Source: Pseudofabraea citricarpa (lineage: Eukaryota; Ascomycota; Leotiomycetes; Helotiales; Dermateaceae). From it: 64,000 nt of DNA. The translations under genes were made by a program, and so were the position numbers. Of this stretch, positions 1 through 12,625 are shown piece by piece. The notes under the pieces are model-generated. The model saw nothing but the letters and a program-made list of their open reading frames with translations, made no database searches and was not told the DNA's origin. The stretch covers positions 620,001 to 684,000 of the forward strand of contig JAPWGK010000010.1 in the NCBI GenBank assembly GCA_029641185.1, given 5' to 3'. Each line of letters begins with the position of its first letter. Within the stretch, counting starts at the first letter, position 1.

Positions 1-1283
1 CGGCTATTGCCGAGGGAGGGAGTTCTTTTGAGGCCCAGTAGTTTCACATCCTTAGTAGAGAAGTTTGGCAAGTGTATATTTATTCCGCCTTCAAAGACGG
101 TATCTTCCTTCCCTGTTTTCTCTTAACCAGCGATCAACACAAGTGAAAGTTTAATTAAGAGACATTATTTCAGGATTAGACGAAGAAATGTTCAAATCCT
201 TGTTTAATTTCTCTACTTCAAGTACAAGGCTCAAAATTCGTGGGATACTAATTTCTCTAGTATTATAACTTCGAGTCAGGTTATATGTATACCATTTGCA
301 TCAGATAGTATGAAAAGACTAAAAGGATGGATAATTAAGTCTAATACTTTCTATTTAATATTTAAATTTATCGTAAAGGAAACCCGAGGTTAGAAATGTG
401 CCAAGTAGAAGTACACACTTCGAGTGAAGTAGTCGAAGCAAAACCATAAGGATAAGAAACACCTGACGAGTTTCTGATCGGAGGCATTGGTCTTAACAAA
501 CAAGCATACCTAAGCATTAAAAGTAAAGTTGAGCTTATGAATAACTAACAAGACCAGGGACCACTTTATAATTTCTGTCAAACCTTGAGGACCTAGGTAT
601 ATATTAACATGTAAGCAAATGTGAGTAGGAGCAGGCTAGCTTGAGCGCAAGAGTGGCGTGAGGTCATGTGCATATGATAACTAGAAGGTGTTTAGAGTCC
701 GTGATATAACAGAGCAGATAATGTCGGCTATAAAGCCTAGCGAACCAAGGTTGCGACATGTAAGCTGAAGGCCGCAGCGCCATCAAGCGGGATGCTTATT
801 CTTGCGCGCCCCAACGATAAGTGAGATTTTGATCATTTACGAGTCATGCGGCGTCATGCAGCTTGCAGGTTACAAATCTCATGGATGCCATGCTTCCAAG
901 TGTTTCTGGTGCGTTAGTTTTAGTCCAATCCTTTCTCGAGGCTCTGGAGGTTATGCACGAAGAACAGCCTGCATGATGAATCATTGGAACACGAAAATTC
1001 GTCGTATCATATTTTTTTTCAATCTGGGCGTAAGTACGCCCAATTTCTCTAGCGAACAAAAATCTGTGGCTGCCATTGTAAAGCACGATTGGTTCTGTGT
1101 TTCTGACATGCAGCTATTTCATGCCGGTAGCCTTACTTTTCACGCTGTTGAGAAGCGGGGAAAGGCCCCAGATCAGCTGGAGCCTCTGTTGCCTAAGCTC
1201 AAAATTTCCAATAAGTTCTTGTCTCTTTCTGCCTTCTTTCTTTTGTACATTCTTTCTTCATTTTTTACGAGGCGAGTTTGAGC
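1..1283. other. AT-rich gene-free left edge
   Basis: No convincing coding frame on either strand. The first 800 bases are visibly AT-rich with scattered stops in all frames. The stretch from about 1200 to 1283 is pyrimidine-rich (TCT/TTC runs) and looks like the promoter and leader of the gene starting at 1284. The open frames between 802 and 1454 have no codon structure or recognisable domain. Confidence 0.6.
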
Positions 1284-4018
1284 ATGGCGACAATCGAAGT
1301 CAAGGATGTCGCTGCCAAGCTGAAAAGCATAGCGACATATGGCAATAACCTCGCACAGGTCTTTCATAACCATGCTCTGATTGCATTCAAGATTCCCATT
1401 CGCTTTGAAGGATCCATCAATATTATAGATGCCACTGTCACTACCCTCAATCAACTTGCCGGCATTTTGGTCGACGAAGTTACTGAGAAATCCGTCGTTA
1501 ATGACGATGGTCTCAAATACGTTGAACTACTTGGAGCAGAATGTGCTACTGAAGTAGCAAGAATCGAACTCGCTGTGGTTAAAGCTTCTGTGCTAAATCT
1601 TCAGGGTCATAAAGCTGGACGCAGAAGATATTCCAGGCACCTCCTGAAGCCTTCTGACTATGTTACAACTGCACAGACAGAAATTGCAACCAAGAAATTG
1701 CCTGACGATTTTCTTGTTGCGGTTGAACACGCAAGATGGGACCGGATTGAAAATGACCTCGATGACTGTATTGAGCGACTTTACGAGCTCCAGCTTCATC
1801 TTATGCTCGTCTTTCTCGTTGTCACTGTCGGATCACTGTCTAAAGACGTGTAAGTAGTCTGCCCTTGTAAAGTATTTAGCTAATAATATGTTAGTTCTTC
1901 TGGCAAAGCAAATGTCTCCACCGTAGTCACTTTCCACGACCGTATATGTCGGACTGCTGGTCTTGTAGGTCTCAAACGCCAAAGAGGTTCTAGCAGTGCT
2001 TCTGGGAGTGAGAGCAGTGGTAGCGGTAGTGATAGCGACACCAGCTGCAGAATAAGAAGACGACCATACACACCACCGCCACCTCTTCCTCTAGGATTTG
2101 GGGCACCAAGACCAACTCCACGTGGTCTTCTCCCAGGATCTCCAATACCACCTCATGGAGTAAGCATTTCTCTACCATTCCTAATGCTAAAGCTTACAAC
2201 TCAATTAGAATATGCCACCGTCATATGTAGAGAGTTACAAACCAGAGCTTAATTCTGAAAGCCCAGATTTAGCCCCTGATATTCATATTTATAGAGGGCC
2301 TCCAAATACAGTGCCAACTTCCCTCAACGCGACTCCAAGCTATCCCCAGGAAAAGCTAAGCGACGCGGAAGTAGCCGAGCCAAAAGAGGAAACCAAAACT
2401 CCAAAGTAAGTTTTGCTGATATAAATTTAAAAGGTTACTGCTAATCAGTCATAGATCGACTGTCCCTGATGGGCGCTTGTTGAAAACTAAGTCCACTGGC
2501 TTTGGACTTAAGCTGAGAAATCTCTTCCGTACCAAAGCCTCACTTGCTGAAGAAATGCAACGAATCCTGAGTGATGCCGAATCTACCCTCACCGCATTCA
2601 TCATCCAAAACTCTGAATTAAGACAAGTGCCTCACTCGGCATTCCATTCTCTGGAGGTGACCCACATGCGAACTCTCTTGAGTCAAATCAATGACGATAC
2701 ATGGTACAAAACTTTCAGCGACCTTCGAGACGATGAGCACGATACGTTGGATCGTATCACAACTCACAGATACTGCGGAGAGACCTTCAATCGTGATGTT
2801 GTTGCTCTAAAGGTGTTACACAAGAACAGCTTCAACGCCTGGATGCGATTGCTCACTGAGAAAATCCAAGAAGATTGGATCCACCCTCACCATGAAAATA
2901 ATCGCGTCATTCTGGCAATTGTACGCGAGAAGCTGAACGACAAACTCCCTGCTCCTTCGCCTCAGAAGTATCGAGGCATGGGCCCTAGGCCGGGTTGTTA
3001 TATGGGACCACCGGGCCCTCCACCAGGCCCTCCTCCTCCACCTCCTCCACCTCCACCTCATGCAATGCTACCACCCATGCCACCGAAAATAGCTCCATCG
3101 GCTCCATCTATACGTCCCCCACCCCTGCCATCCTATAGGAGGCCAAATGGGATTTCTGATCTTCGTGACGGTCCCGCTCCACATCATCCTCCTCCAACCT
3201 ACCCTGTTCGTGGCTTCCCTGTTCTCCCTGGCTCTTTCGGACCAAGTGGTGAAGAGCTGTCCGTCATGGCAGACCATGATGTTCACATGGCCCTGACAAC
3301 CTACAACGAGTACACCTTCCGGCCCGCGGTGCAATCTCTCGACGGCTCGATTCCCGGCAACTGGAACCGAGTGACCATCACACAGGAAAGCAACGATCAA
3401 GATGTGGTGTTGCAGAAAGTCAAGGAATTCAAGTCCCGCGGCTTAACTATGATTGCTGCCAAACTCCGCATCAGTCAGCCGCAAGATGGACAAGTGTCAC
3501 GGCTCATGGAGGAGCTTAAAAACGGCGAGCGCGACGGCCGTTTTGAATGGAACTGGGTGGAACTCTCGCTGCATACCGACACACTTGAGGCACCTCATGT
3601 CGCAGGGAGTGCACAGTGCGTGACTCGTATGCATGCCATCGCTCAGCGATCTCCAAGGCCTGAGTATAAACCAAAAGAACTATATAAGGTACTCTTCGAC
3701 AATCCAAGACCTTGTTATATGCCACCAGGAATCCCAGGTCCTCCTCCTCCTCCGCCACCGTCTGGACCGCCAAATATTGTTATTACTCCGAGGAGATACA
3801 GTAGCAGCGATGAAAGTGATAGTAGTGTCGGTATCGTGCGTCGTCGCTTGAAGAGCCGCCGTAAGAATAAAATCAGACGTCAAGCAAGATATAACGATTC
3901 CGATAGCAGCGACAGTGAGAATGAGGAACGCATGCAGAAGGATGTCAGGATCAAGATTATACTTAAGCCAGGTGATAATGTGGCGGAGAAATTGTTGGAC
4001 CTGTGGACTGTGAACTGA
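1284..4018 (+). CDS. Polyproline-rich protein of unknown function, 4 exons
   Basis: Proposed exons are 1284..1849, 1895..2159, 2209..2405 and 2455..4018, giving about 863 residues. All three introns are 45-49 nt with GTAAG donors, and every junction keeps the frame. The first in-frame ATG is at 1284. The N-terminal ~190 residues look globular and helical. A Ser/Gly/Asp-rich linker and a short proline-rich patch follow. The middle of exon 4 has a long polyproline block (about residues 520-560) and a second P-rich run near residue 770. The C-terminus is rich in Ser/Asp and Arg/Lys, resembling a disordered phospho-acceptor tail. I do not recognise a family. The polyproline runs could bind SH3, WW or profilin-type partners, but that is inference. 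It is convergent with the DUF3716 gene, 182 bp away. Confidence 0.75.
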
Positions 4019-4200
4019 AGGCAATGATGGCATGGAAACTTTATGACTTAATGACTTGTCTTGATTTCTCTCCTTTGTAACAAACTTTATCAGTCTGCCT
4101 TACTGCTCCTTTGTATTGAATCGTATTTAACTTCCTTCGCAAAGTCTTTAAGCAATTGTCATCGCTTCCTTCTCTCGCTTAACTTCCCATGGTAGCTCGC

Positions 4201-4815
4201 TTAATTCGCTCTTGTCTCCTCCTTGCTTTCTCTCAAAAATTGCCTGAGAAGATCCTCAATGTTATCTACAGACATGCCATCTTCCGGATCTAATTCTCCA
4301 TGACGACCAAGTTCAACCGTAGGATCACCAATGCTTTCAAGACCTTGGTCATTGTTGTTGTCTCCGAGGCCATTGGCGGTAGAAGAAACTGGATTGATAT
4401 TCTGTGGGATGTTGACTGGAACGTGATTGACAACTGGACCTTGACCGCTAGCCTGATTCGTAGCTGGATGAAGTATAAAAGAGCAGTACCGTGTATTTCC
4501 ACCAAAGCGGCAGTTGGCACAAGCACCTCCGTAGAAACTCGGTGTTGTCACGCAGGTGTCGAAAATCCGACAGCCTCTGGCACAGTGGTTGCAGGGTGAA
4601 GAAGGAATAACTCCTACAGCTTGGGCAAAAATGGCTATTTTAACGTCATCACGACCCGAGCCTCTTAGGGTCCTGCCTGGGCGGAGTTGTGGTATGCGTT
4701 GTTGAACTGGGTATTGAAGAGCCATCTCGCGCATGATTCTGTTAGAAGGGTTCTGGACAAGTGAAGCAGCGAGCTGGGTCAGACCAGCTTGGTCAACTGG
4801 TACCGATGGCGCCAT
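4201..4815 (-). CDS. DUF3716-type cysteine-rich fungal protein
   Basis: A single-exon frame of 204 residues that starts at the ATG at 4815. The centre carries a Cys cluster (about residues 77-112): CNHCARGC, then FDTC, GACANC and YCSF. This spacing fits the fungal domain of unknown function DUF3716, which probably binds a metal; the metal binding is inferred. The N-terminal region is helical and the C-terminal third is acidic and probably disordered (Glu/Asp with a LLRQFL segment). DUF3716 proteins are common and lineage-expanded in filamentous ascomycetes, and no biochemical role can be assigned. An AT-rich, repeat-bearing region lies just upstream. Confidence 0.72.
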   Translation of the reverse strand: MAPSVPVDQAGLTQLAASLVQNPSNRIMREMALQYPVQQRIPQLRPGRTLRGSGRDDVKIAIFAQAVGVIPSSPCNHCARGCRIFDTCVTTPSFYGGACANCRFGGNTRYCSFILHPATNQASGQGPVVNHVPVNIPQNINPVSSTANGLGDNNNDQGLESIGDPTVELGRHGELDPEDGMSVDNIEDLLRQFLRESKEETRAN

Positions 4816-5070
4816 CGTGGCATCTTGAATATGCTGGTTTGTTGCGTTGGTTGTTGTTGTTGCTATTGCAAATGAAGATGGTAGTGGAGTTTAGTAAAAT
4901 ACTAAAAGGGGACTGTCGATTCACCTCCTATTTAGAGCTAATAGTTCTTTAGTTATATAGCTACGGCATATAACTATGTATTCACTGTTACATAAATAGA
5001 CTATCTAATATCATTTATACTATCGGATTAATATTATCGCGAATTAGATGAGCATCTTATATTTGATATA

Positions 5071-5364
5071 TTCGGCATAATATAATCGCGAATAATAAAA
5101 GTATGTTATTATCAGGCAGACTTATTCCTGTTATTAGTCCGATTTCTGTTGCTAGTTTGATTCTTGTTATTAGCCTTATTCTTACTGACAGCTTAATTCC
5201 TGTTGTCAGCTAAATACTTGTAGATAATCGCTCTAGATTTTATCAGCAAATGCCATGTTAAATCTCATCGAATCTCCTGTTGTCAGCTAATTATCAAAGG
5301 TTCTTATTATTTTATAAGTCTGATATTAAGATACGTTTATTATTCGCGATAATGTTTCGCCGAA
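5071..5364. mobile_element. MITE-like inverted-repeat element
   Basis: The left arm 5071-5124 and the right arm 5315-5364 are imperfect inverted repeats of about 50 bases. Both begin with TTCGGC at the outer edge, share the core ATCGCGAATAATAAA and end inward with GACTTA. The 190-base interior has no ORF and consists of degenerate repeats of a motif close to TTATTCCTGTTATTAG. The size, the terminal inverted repeats and the lack of coding capacity fit a miniature non-autonomous DNA transposon. I see no clear target-site duplication, so the superfamily is unknown. Confidence 0.6.
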
Positions 5365-5827
5365 AGTATTCTTGTTATATAGCATTGTGGTTGTTTTTGT
5401 TAGTCTAGAGGGGAGCCTAGCGTATGGGTAGGCCCCTTCCTTTCCACTGTTCTAGAAGCTAGAGTGTTTGAAGAGATATACAAGGTATACAGCTGTATTT
5501 GCGGCGGCATACCAGGGTTTGATGGTGGTGTGAATAGCGGTGTGCATGTGAACCTTTCGGGAGAAAGAAAGAGCGAATTTATATGTTTGGATAATTAGTA
5601 GAGCTAAGATTTACTTTGTTCAAATTATAACGAAGTGCTAAAAAGTAGCAGGTGCAGAAATTACTAGTGTGAGAGAGCGAGTAGTGATCTAAACAGTCTG
5701 AACTAATTTCTACAAATACCTACCTCTCTTTCGCTCTTGCTTTTACCTATGAGAGGAATCGAACTATTGTACTAGCCCAATCTGCACTTTGAAGAGTTAT
5801 CGGTCCATAGTATACCCGTTCTGTTTA

Positions 5828-5912
5828 TCCTTATTCCTGTTATCGGTTTTAAGCCTGTTATTAACTAAAAAATAAAAGCTTCTTTCCCCTAGCTAATTAT
5901 CAAAGACTAATA
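5828..5912. repeat. Shortened relative of the 5.1-5.4 kb element
   Basis: TTATTCCTGTTAT at the left and AGCTAATTATCAAAG at the right of this stretch match interior segments of the inverted-repeat element at 5122-5137 and 5286-5300, in the same order. The intervening sequence is much shorter. This fits an internally deleted or decayed copy. Confidence 0.4.
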
Positions 5913-6249
5913 TAGGCTTAAGCAGGGAATAAGACTCACGAGAGGTTAAAGATTCCAAATGGTTAATTAAAATTTTATAAGTGATAGTATACAAGGAAGT
6001 GAAAGCGAATATAAATCAAGAATCAAAGTTGAAGGAAAGGTAAGGAAAACAGAAATGCCTTTAGAGATACTAGTGATTGGAGAGGCATATACGAAAGGGC
6101 TAATGTATGAAAGAACCCTTTCCTACCCTTAGAAGACGAGTTCTAAGAGGGCATTACTTCTTAAATGGCAGCCACAGTCTAAGAGAGCATTCAACCAAAC
6201 ATACATTTTAAAGTCCAAACCCCATTCATTCATTCTTAATAATACATAC

Positions 6250-9200
6250 TTAAATCTGAGGAGGCGGTTGCACACTAGGTTTCCTCTCGGTCCTCTTCCT
6301 TTCTTTCTTGAAGCAAGCAAACTCGCTCCTACTTCCCTCTCTCAACTTCTTCAACACAGCGCGCATCTCTGGTAACTCGCCTTGTAATTTGGTCCTCGCA
6401 TCGTTATCTGTTCCCTTATCAAGTTCCTGGTAGATCTGACTCTGCATCTCACTTGCTCGATCAGTAGTATACTGACTCAGTGTCTGAGCAACGAATTCAA
6501 CATCAAGAGTAGCTTGCATAAGAGCTGAAAGGGAGTATTTTTGTCGTTGCTTAAATGCTTCCAGAAGCTCTCGGGATGTTTGTTCGAGGAGGTAGGAGAG
6601 GACTTGTGAGGTGAGTGTAGATGCAGTTGTTGAGACCTGGGTGTGAACTAGAACGAGACTTAAGAGAGCTTCATAGACGTAGGGCCGAACTTCTTTAGGC
6701 TTTGCATTTACATCAGGTGCCCAGTCCGGAGAAGAGATACCTTGACGAATGATCGTACGAAGTACTTCGACGGCAGGACGAGTATACGACTGGAATAGAC
6801 GGGCATCGATCTGACCAAGAACGTCCTTGATTGTCTTGGTTTCTTCCGTTAATTTGACAGAGAAAGCATTCTCAAACTGTGTAGTAAGGTTTGGAACAAC
6901 TTCAATTCGAAGGGCTTGTAGATTGCTCAACGTTAGAAGCATGCGCACATTCTATAATTGTTAGCCAAAGGAAATAAGTCTTTGTTGAATGACCTACTCG
7001 ATCAGTAGCATTGACAGTTCCAGCACCAATACTAGTTGCAATGACCATGGCCACGGGACTTGCTAACCCATCCATATCATTTGTCCAATCTTCTTCGGCT
7101 TTTTTCACAGATTTTTCCGCGTTCTCCACCATCCCACTTAGGGCCTTATACAAAGTAGTTACAAACTGGCTGCGAACCATTTGTAGCAACTTTGCTGGTG
7201 GTGGGAAGACAACATCAGCAGAGCCAGCCTTTGCTTCAGAGATGTATAGTATTTTTTGCATTCCTGAGAGAACAGCACTCTCAAAGGCCTTGAAATTAGA
7301 TGGCATCCTCGTCAACTCTCGTTTCTCAGCCGATCGCCTCCAATCTTCAAGAACTTTGATATTTTCTGCATCCTTATTCCATGCAGCACATATTGCTGTT
7401 ACACACCTCTCTCTTGCTCCACCGACTAAGACCTTGAGTCTCTCCAATGCAGCAACGTCGCCATCGCGGATTGGAGAGAGTGCAGCCATCTCACTGGCAC
7501 CGGTTCCTACCAAAACAAGAAGCTTAGCGAGATAGTGTACACCACTTAGGGAATTTGACCATGGTGGCCAGAATGCAAATTTCTCCCAGGCTTCACCTCG
7601 TTTAGGAGATGGAGGAGGTAAGTTGCTTGCGTCAAAATTGAGTCTCGGGTCTCGAAGACCTGTCGGAGTCTGTGAACCACTCATAGACAGTGGAGAACGA
7701 GGAGTTGGAGGCAATGGAGAAAACAGTAAGGATATATCCTCAATTGGTGGGTCGGCGAAGAAACCCACCACACTTTCTCGAATCATGTCCACAAGCTCGA
7801 CGGTTTCTTTTTGTAAATCGAGTGTGCCCTGATCCGAAAGTCTGTGATGCTCCCTCGAGCTACCGTCTAAACCAACAGGCAAAGTCTTCTGGGCGGTGCC
7901 CTCTATAAAGCTTTCCACTGTTTGCCAAAAGTCGACGACTTCACCAAGGATTCCCTGTGGAGAGAGCATACTTGACAAGAAAGAATTCATCTTTTCCCAC
8001 AGCTCAATGATGTCGGCAGAATCGAGGGAAACTGGCTTATCTTCTCCCGTCTGACGAGCAAGAGATCTCAGATGAGATGCCACCACTTGATTGGTGGGCC
8101 GCTCACCGTTGGCCAACCTTCGGCGATATACTTCGATATCGACCTTGGAGCGATCTGCTGTTTGCTGAATTTTATTCTTTAGGTAATCATATCGGCTAAG
8201 CAACCAAACCCAAATTGGATTGTCAGTGACGCCGAGCTCTAGAAGGATGCCAATAAGCTCCATATGCTGATCTGGTGCTCCACCGAGTATACTGTTCATC
8301 TTCGACGATGGCCCTTGCACAGCTACCAGTCTTCGCCAAACTTCTCGCTTGAAGTCCTCGATTTGCTCTTCAACATCATGCCACATGCGAGCCGCCATAA
8401 GGATTTGATGGATTTCGGAATCAGTAGGCGGTGTATTTTCCGCCAACCTTTTCGCTTCATCTGCAAATCGCTTCGCTTTGCCATACTCTTCTACCAGACT
8501 CTCATAGTCTTTCCGCTTGATGCAATCCGTAATGGCAGAGTTGACATCATAGTATTCTTTGTACTTATCAACTGTCTCAGATATGACTTTTAGGCCGTCT
8601 TCCTTCTCGCGGCCTCCCATCGCGGGACCCCAAACCTCTTCTGCCTTTGCAGACACATCTAGCAACGGGGTCTTGATACCAAGAACACCATATTCGCTTT
8701 CTTTTCTTAATGCATTTTTTTTGACCGCCTCAGGTGGCCCTGTCATTATCGCCTGATTGCCGCTGCTATTACGGAAACTGTTTCGGCTTGCATGGCGAGA
8801 ATGTGGTCGCGCCCGTGGAGGAGGTATAGGGTCTGGGCCCTTACCTCTCATTTCCGTATATACATTGTCAATGGTAGATTTGGCACGAACGAAACGCTCG
8901 AAGTTGGATTCAACCAGGACTTTCAAAGAGGCGGATTTTTGATCGATGGAGCTTGACAGAGTATCTAGTCCATTGAGTAAAGATTGGGTTGAAGCGGTGG
9001 AATGTACTTGGGAGAGGAATAGAGCGGGACTGAAGGTTGTTGAAGATAGGAGGAATCTATTTCCTGGTTTCGTAAGCTCAATGCTATCACAGAGGGAGAT
9101 ATATACCAACGCAGTCTAATATCCTCTTGAACTGGCAGGCCCAGCTGCCGTAATATCCTCACAACACTATCCGTTGTGCCCAATGGATCTGGCTCGTCTC

Positions 9201-9444
9201 GTTGCACCAAGTTCTCCCTGCCATCTTTCGTTTGCTGTGATCCTGGTATGATGCTTTTCCTATCGCTAGCTGCCCTCTCTAACACCGAGTACCTCGATCT
9301 CGATTTCCGGAATGCAGCCTTGCGCGCGTCCTTCGACTCTTCGTCATCGGTCGCATCACTATCGTCTTTCTCTGCCGGCCACTCAACCGGATAAGCTGTC
9401 GTAAGGTTGTAATGTTCAAGTACAGTTCGTTCGTAATCGGCCAT
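6250..9444 (-). CDS. SEC5: Exocyst complex component Sec5
   Basis: Exons in transcription order are 9444..9111, 9063..6998 and 6951..6250, encoding about 1033 residues, the usual length of fungal Sec5. The exocyst is an octamer that tethers secretory vesicles to the plasma membrane at sites of polarised growth, such as hyphal tips. After a divergent acidic N-terminus the protein shows the Sec5 core: a LGLPVQEDIRLRNRFLLSS-type segment across the first junction, then a block containing QSLLNGLDTL and SNFERFVRAKSTIDNVY, followed by long helical CATCHR-type repeats to the C-terminus. The first intron has an unusual GTTGGT donor; it was chosen because only that site joins the conserved R-N-R frame. 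Divergent from IDH2. Confidence 0.9.
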
Positions 9445-9840
9445 TTTGAATGAGAGATATGCCTAATTAGCTTGGGCAGCTAGTACGAACATTTGATCGA
9501 GGTTGAAAAAGGTTTCGGGGTGTTTATGCTGTGCTGGAAATTCCCCAGATCTCATACCCCTCGGGATGATGAGGCTCCGTCGTTGTTTGATAGTTTGACG
9601 CGCGCTGTAGCCGCATCACGTGATCATGCATGCAAAGCACCACGAGCGAAGCAGCTCAGCAGCCGCCGAAACTTAATTCCGGTCCAGCCCCCAGCTTGCC
9701 GACGTTCGCCGCTTTTCGCTGCCGAAGAGAGGAGCGAGCTGTATCGCAAAACTTCCACTTACACTCTCCTACTCATTCTTACCTCTCCTCTCCCTAATAC
9801 CTTACCTTGAACCTGTGTTTTGGGTACCGATTTCTCCAAA
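9445..9840. promoter_or_regulatory. Divergent SEC5/IDH2 promoter with ATCACGTGAT
   Basis: This 396 bp interval separates two divergently transcribed genes and must hold both promoters. It contains the perfect 10-base palindrome ATCACGTGAT at 9615-9624, a CACGTG-type site for bHLH factors such as Cbf1 or Pho4 homologues. A pyrimidine-rich stretch at about 9755-9800 lies next to the IDH2 start. Confidence 0.6.
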
Positions 9841-11280
9841 ATGCTGGCCATACGCTCCTTTGCTGCTCCTGCGCGGAGGCAATGCTTCCAAGCTTCGTCG
9901 CGTGCTTGGGGTGCTTCAGTCCAGGTGAGCGATACTTCCAGCGGGCAGCACCAGCGATAGCAATGGATAAGCTAATTGATTTTCCAGATCCAGTGTCGTC
10001 AGTACTCTTCAGACAAGGACAAGGTTGCAAAGTTCCACGGTACCAAAGGCTCCGATGTAAGGCTTTTCCCTCATGCGTCAAAACTACAAGAATCGGTCGT
10101 CGAGAGAACTGTCTTGGACACCAATTGAAACGATTCGAGGTCTGCACAAGGGAAAACAAAGGCTCATGGTATTATAGGGACTCTACACAGTCAGTTTGAT
10201 CGAGGGTGACGGAATTGGACCAGAAATCTCCCAATCCGTAAAGGACATCTTCTCCGCCGCTAAGGTACGAATTCCCGATGCCACGAGGCAAACAATTTAC
10301 TAAAGAATGAGAAAAGGCACCAATCAAGTGGGAACCAGTCGATGTTACACCTATGTTGGTAGACGGCAAGACCACCATCGCAAAGGAGACCATCGAGAGC
10401 ATCAACAGAAACAAGGTTGCGCTGAAGGGACCCCTCGCTGTAAGACCCACCGTACTCTCTGGCGCAGACACCTATCTAACTTTGATAGACTCCTATTGGA
10501 AAGGGTCACGTATCCTTGAACTTGACTCTGCGACGAACATTCAACCTATTTGCGAACGTCCGACCTTGTCGCTCAATCCAGGGTTACAAGACCCCATACG
10601 ATAATGTCGACACCGTTCTGATCCGTGAGAACACCGAGGGAGAGTACTCTGGAATTGAGCACGTAGTAGTAGACGGTGTTGTACAGAGCATCAAGTTGAT
10701 CACCCGGGAAGCCAGTGAACGCGTTCTCAGATATGCGTTCCAATATGCCCAGGATATCGGAAGACCTAAGGTCCGCGCAGTCCACAAGGCCACCATCATG
10801 AAGATGAGTGATGGACTCTTCTTGGGCACCGCCCAGAGAGTGTCTAAGGACTTCCCCAACGTTGAGTTTGATGCCGAATTACTCGACAACGCCTGCTTGA
10901 AGATCGTCACCGACCCAGCCCCATACAACGACAAGGTCCTCGTTATGCCTAACTTGTACGGTGACATTTTGTCCGACATGTGCGCCGGTCTGATCGGTGG
11001 ACTCGGATTAACCCCATCAGGAAACATTGGAGATGAGTGCTCCATCTTCGAGGCCGTTCACGGCTCCGCTCCAGATATCGCTGGCAAGGCTCTTGCCAAC
11101 CCTACCGCACTCCTTCTGTCCTCTATCATGATGTTGAGACATATGGAGCTGTACGATGAAGCACAGAGAATCGAGACGGCCATCTTCGACACTCTCGCCG
11201 AGGGAAAGATCTTGACTGGTGATTTGGGTGGAAAGTCCAAGACTCACGAGTATGCCGGTGCTATCATCTCGCGTTTGTAG
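9841..11280 (+). CDS. IDH2: NAD-dependent isocitrate dehydrogenase subunit 2, mitochondrial
   Basis: Exons 9841..9924, 9988..10056, 10178..10264, 10317..10439 and 10489..11280 give 384 residues. The enzyme oxidatively decarboxylates isocitrate to 2-oxoglutarate in the TCA cycle, working with Idh1 as a hetero-octamer in the matrix. The N-terminal ~28 residues are rich in Arg, Ala and Ser without acids, a typical mitochondrial presequence ending near the first intron. Family signatures are [12 protein letters not shown], the WEPVDVTP segment, [14 protein letters not shown], and [20 protein letters not shown] with [20 protein letters not shown] near the C-terminus. Four short introns crowd the 5' third, as is common for fungal IDH genes. 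Confidence 0.95.
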
Positions 11281-12625
11281 ATATACAACAACCAGGTTTC
11301 CTCTGTCCTCTCTCTATTTGCCTCATATACCCTACAATGTTGGTGGGTGAGGGTTTGTAGACTGTACCATTGATAGCAATTGCATAGCCTTCTTTTTTTG
11401 CGTGGCAGCAGATCCCACCTCATGATCTACCAAGTGAGCTGAATCGAAAACGCCATGCATGTATGTAACCACCTGGATTCTAAGTGTTCACGTATACAAA
11501 AAAACGCAGGTAGTAAGATATGTTTTTCCATTTAACCTATAGGATTTGGTTTGCCTTTGCCTTGTCATATCCTACCTACCAGGTATCTCTTCAGCCAAAC
11601 CGCCAAAACTCCTCCTCTCTGTTACTACAGCCACCCACCGATCCACCCACTCACTCACTACCCTTCTCCCAGTACAGATATTAAGAGACAGAGAAAACAA
11701 GAAGAAAACATATAGCCAGCAGAGCGAGTAGTCTAGCAGCGCAGCGAAATAGGGAACGGTCAAAAAAGTGAAAGAGGGTAGTATGAGAAGAAAACAAGAC
11801 AAGTGATAACACGATTGAGCGAGCGAGCGAGCGAGTACATGAATGAAAATCAGATGAATGAAGGAAAGACAGATTGATAGACAGATGGACAGACGGGACG
11901 CTCTTTGTTTACACTTGCTTGATTGATTGAGAGTTGAGTACGGAAGATACGACGAGTACGAGTAGGTACAGAACCGGGACCAGAACCAGAACCAGAATCA
12001 GCCATGTTTGTCCTGTTTGCTTGCTTGTAGGTATTGATTTTTATTTTTCTTGTTTTGGGCCGATCAGCGGATTGCCAAGGTGCGAGGGTCGGCCGGGTAG
12101 GAAGAACCGAAAAGGAAACATAGCAGAGAGGTTCTTGTATGGCATGGGATTTTCCTAAATCCGATCCGGCGGCCATGTCTGGTTCCTCCTTCCTCCCTCC
12201 CCCACCACGTGCTTCCGTGCTCTGTCTGTTCTGCCATTCCGCCCCTCCCCTCCCCTCCCCTCCCCTTCTCCCCCTCCCCCGCTCACGCGCCCAGGCCCAG
12301 GCCCAGTTCCACTCGAACAAAAACACAAAAAAAAAACGAACGCTTAACTATGCTGCAGTGCCCTTTGCTGTATTGTATTTATGCCAAACTCCTTCCCTTC
12401 CCTTGCCGTTCGGTAAATAAAGGAGAAATGTGCGCACCAGCCTATTCCCCAGAGCTTTTTGATTTCGCTCTGCCGGAGGCGCGTGTTCTGAAGGTGACTG
12501 GCGTCTGATTGCAGTAACTATGTGTGACAAATGAAATTACGTGTCAAGAGGTCTTGAGGGGTATGAGAATGGGAGACGTATGAAGTGTAATAGTGATCCA
12601 CAGCCTAGCAAGTGGCAGACGCGGC
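11281..12625. other. Convergent intergenic region with simple repeats
   Basis: This 1.35 kb lies between the 3' ends of IDH2 and the Ran-binding gene. It contains a GAGC tetranucleotide run (about 11818-11834), CCCCT repeats (about 12242-12280) and short homopolymers. Open frames here are low-complexity and carry no domain. I see no RNA gene. Confidence 0.6.

Larger units (their letters stand above)
4816..6249. other. AT-rich intergenic region with repeat remnants
   Basis: This gap between the DUF3716 gene and SEC5 has no usable coding frame. It is AT-rich and contains an inverted-repeat element (5071-5364), a loose partial copy of its terminus near 5024-5050, and a shortened relative near 5828-5912. 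Around 5400-5800 the base composition is more mixed, but no gene can be supported there. The texture is that of decayed mobile DNA. Confidence 0.6.

Noticed and set aside
22..1280. Decayed transposon or gene in the left edge
   Set aside because: AT-rich and non-coding, but no terminal repeats or protein remnants were found.
2816..3400. Trp/Arg-rich minus-strand frames
   Set aside because: They are the reverse complement of polyproline codons in the gene at 1284-4018.
5755..5790. GAGAGGAATCGAAC resembling a reversed tRNA T-arm
   Set aside because: No matching acceptor, D or anticodon stems could be placed around it on either strand.
12139..12508. Pro-rich frames near CCCCT repeats
   Set aside because: Generated by the pentanucleotide repeat; overlapping frames are equally open.
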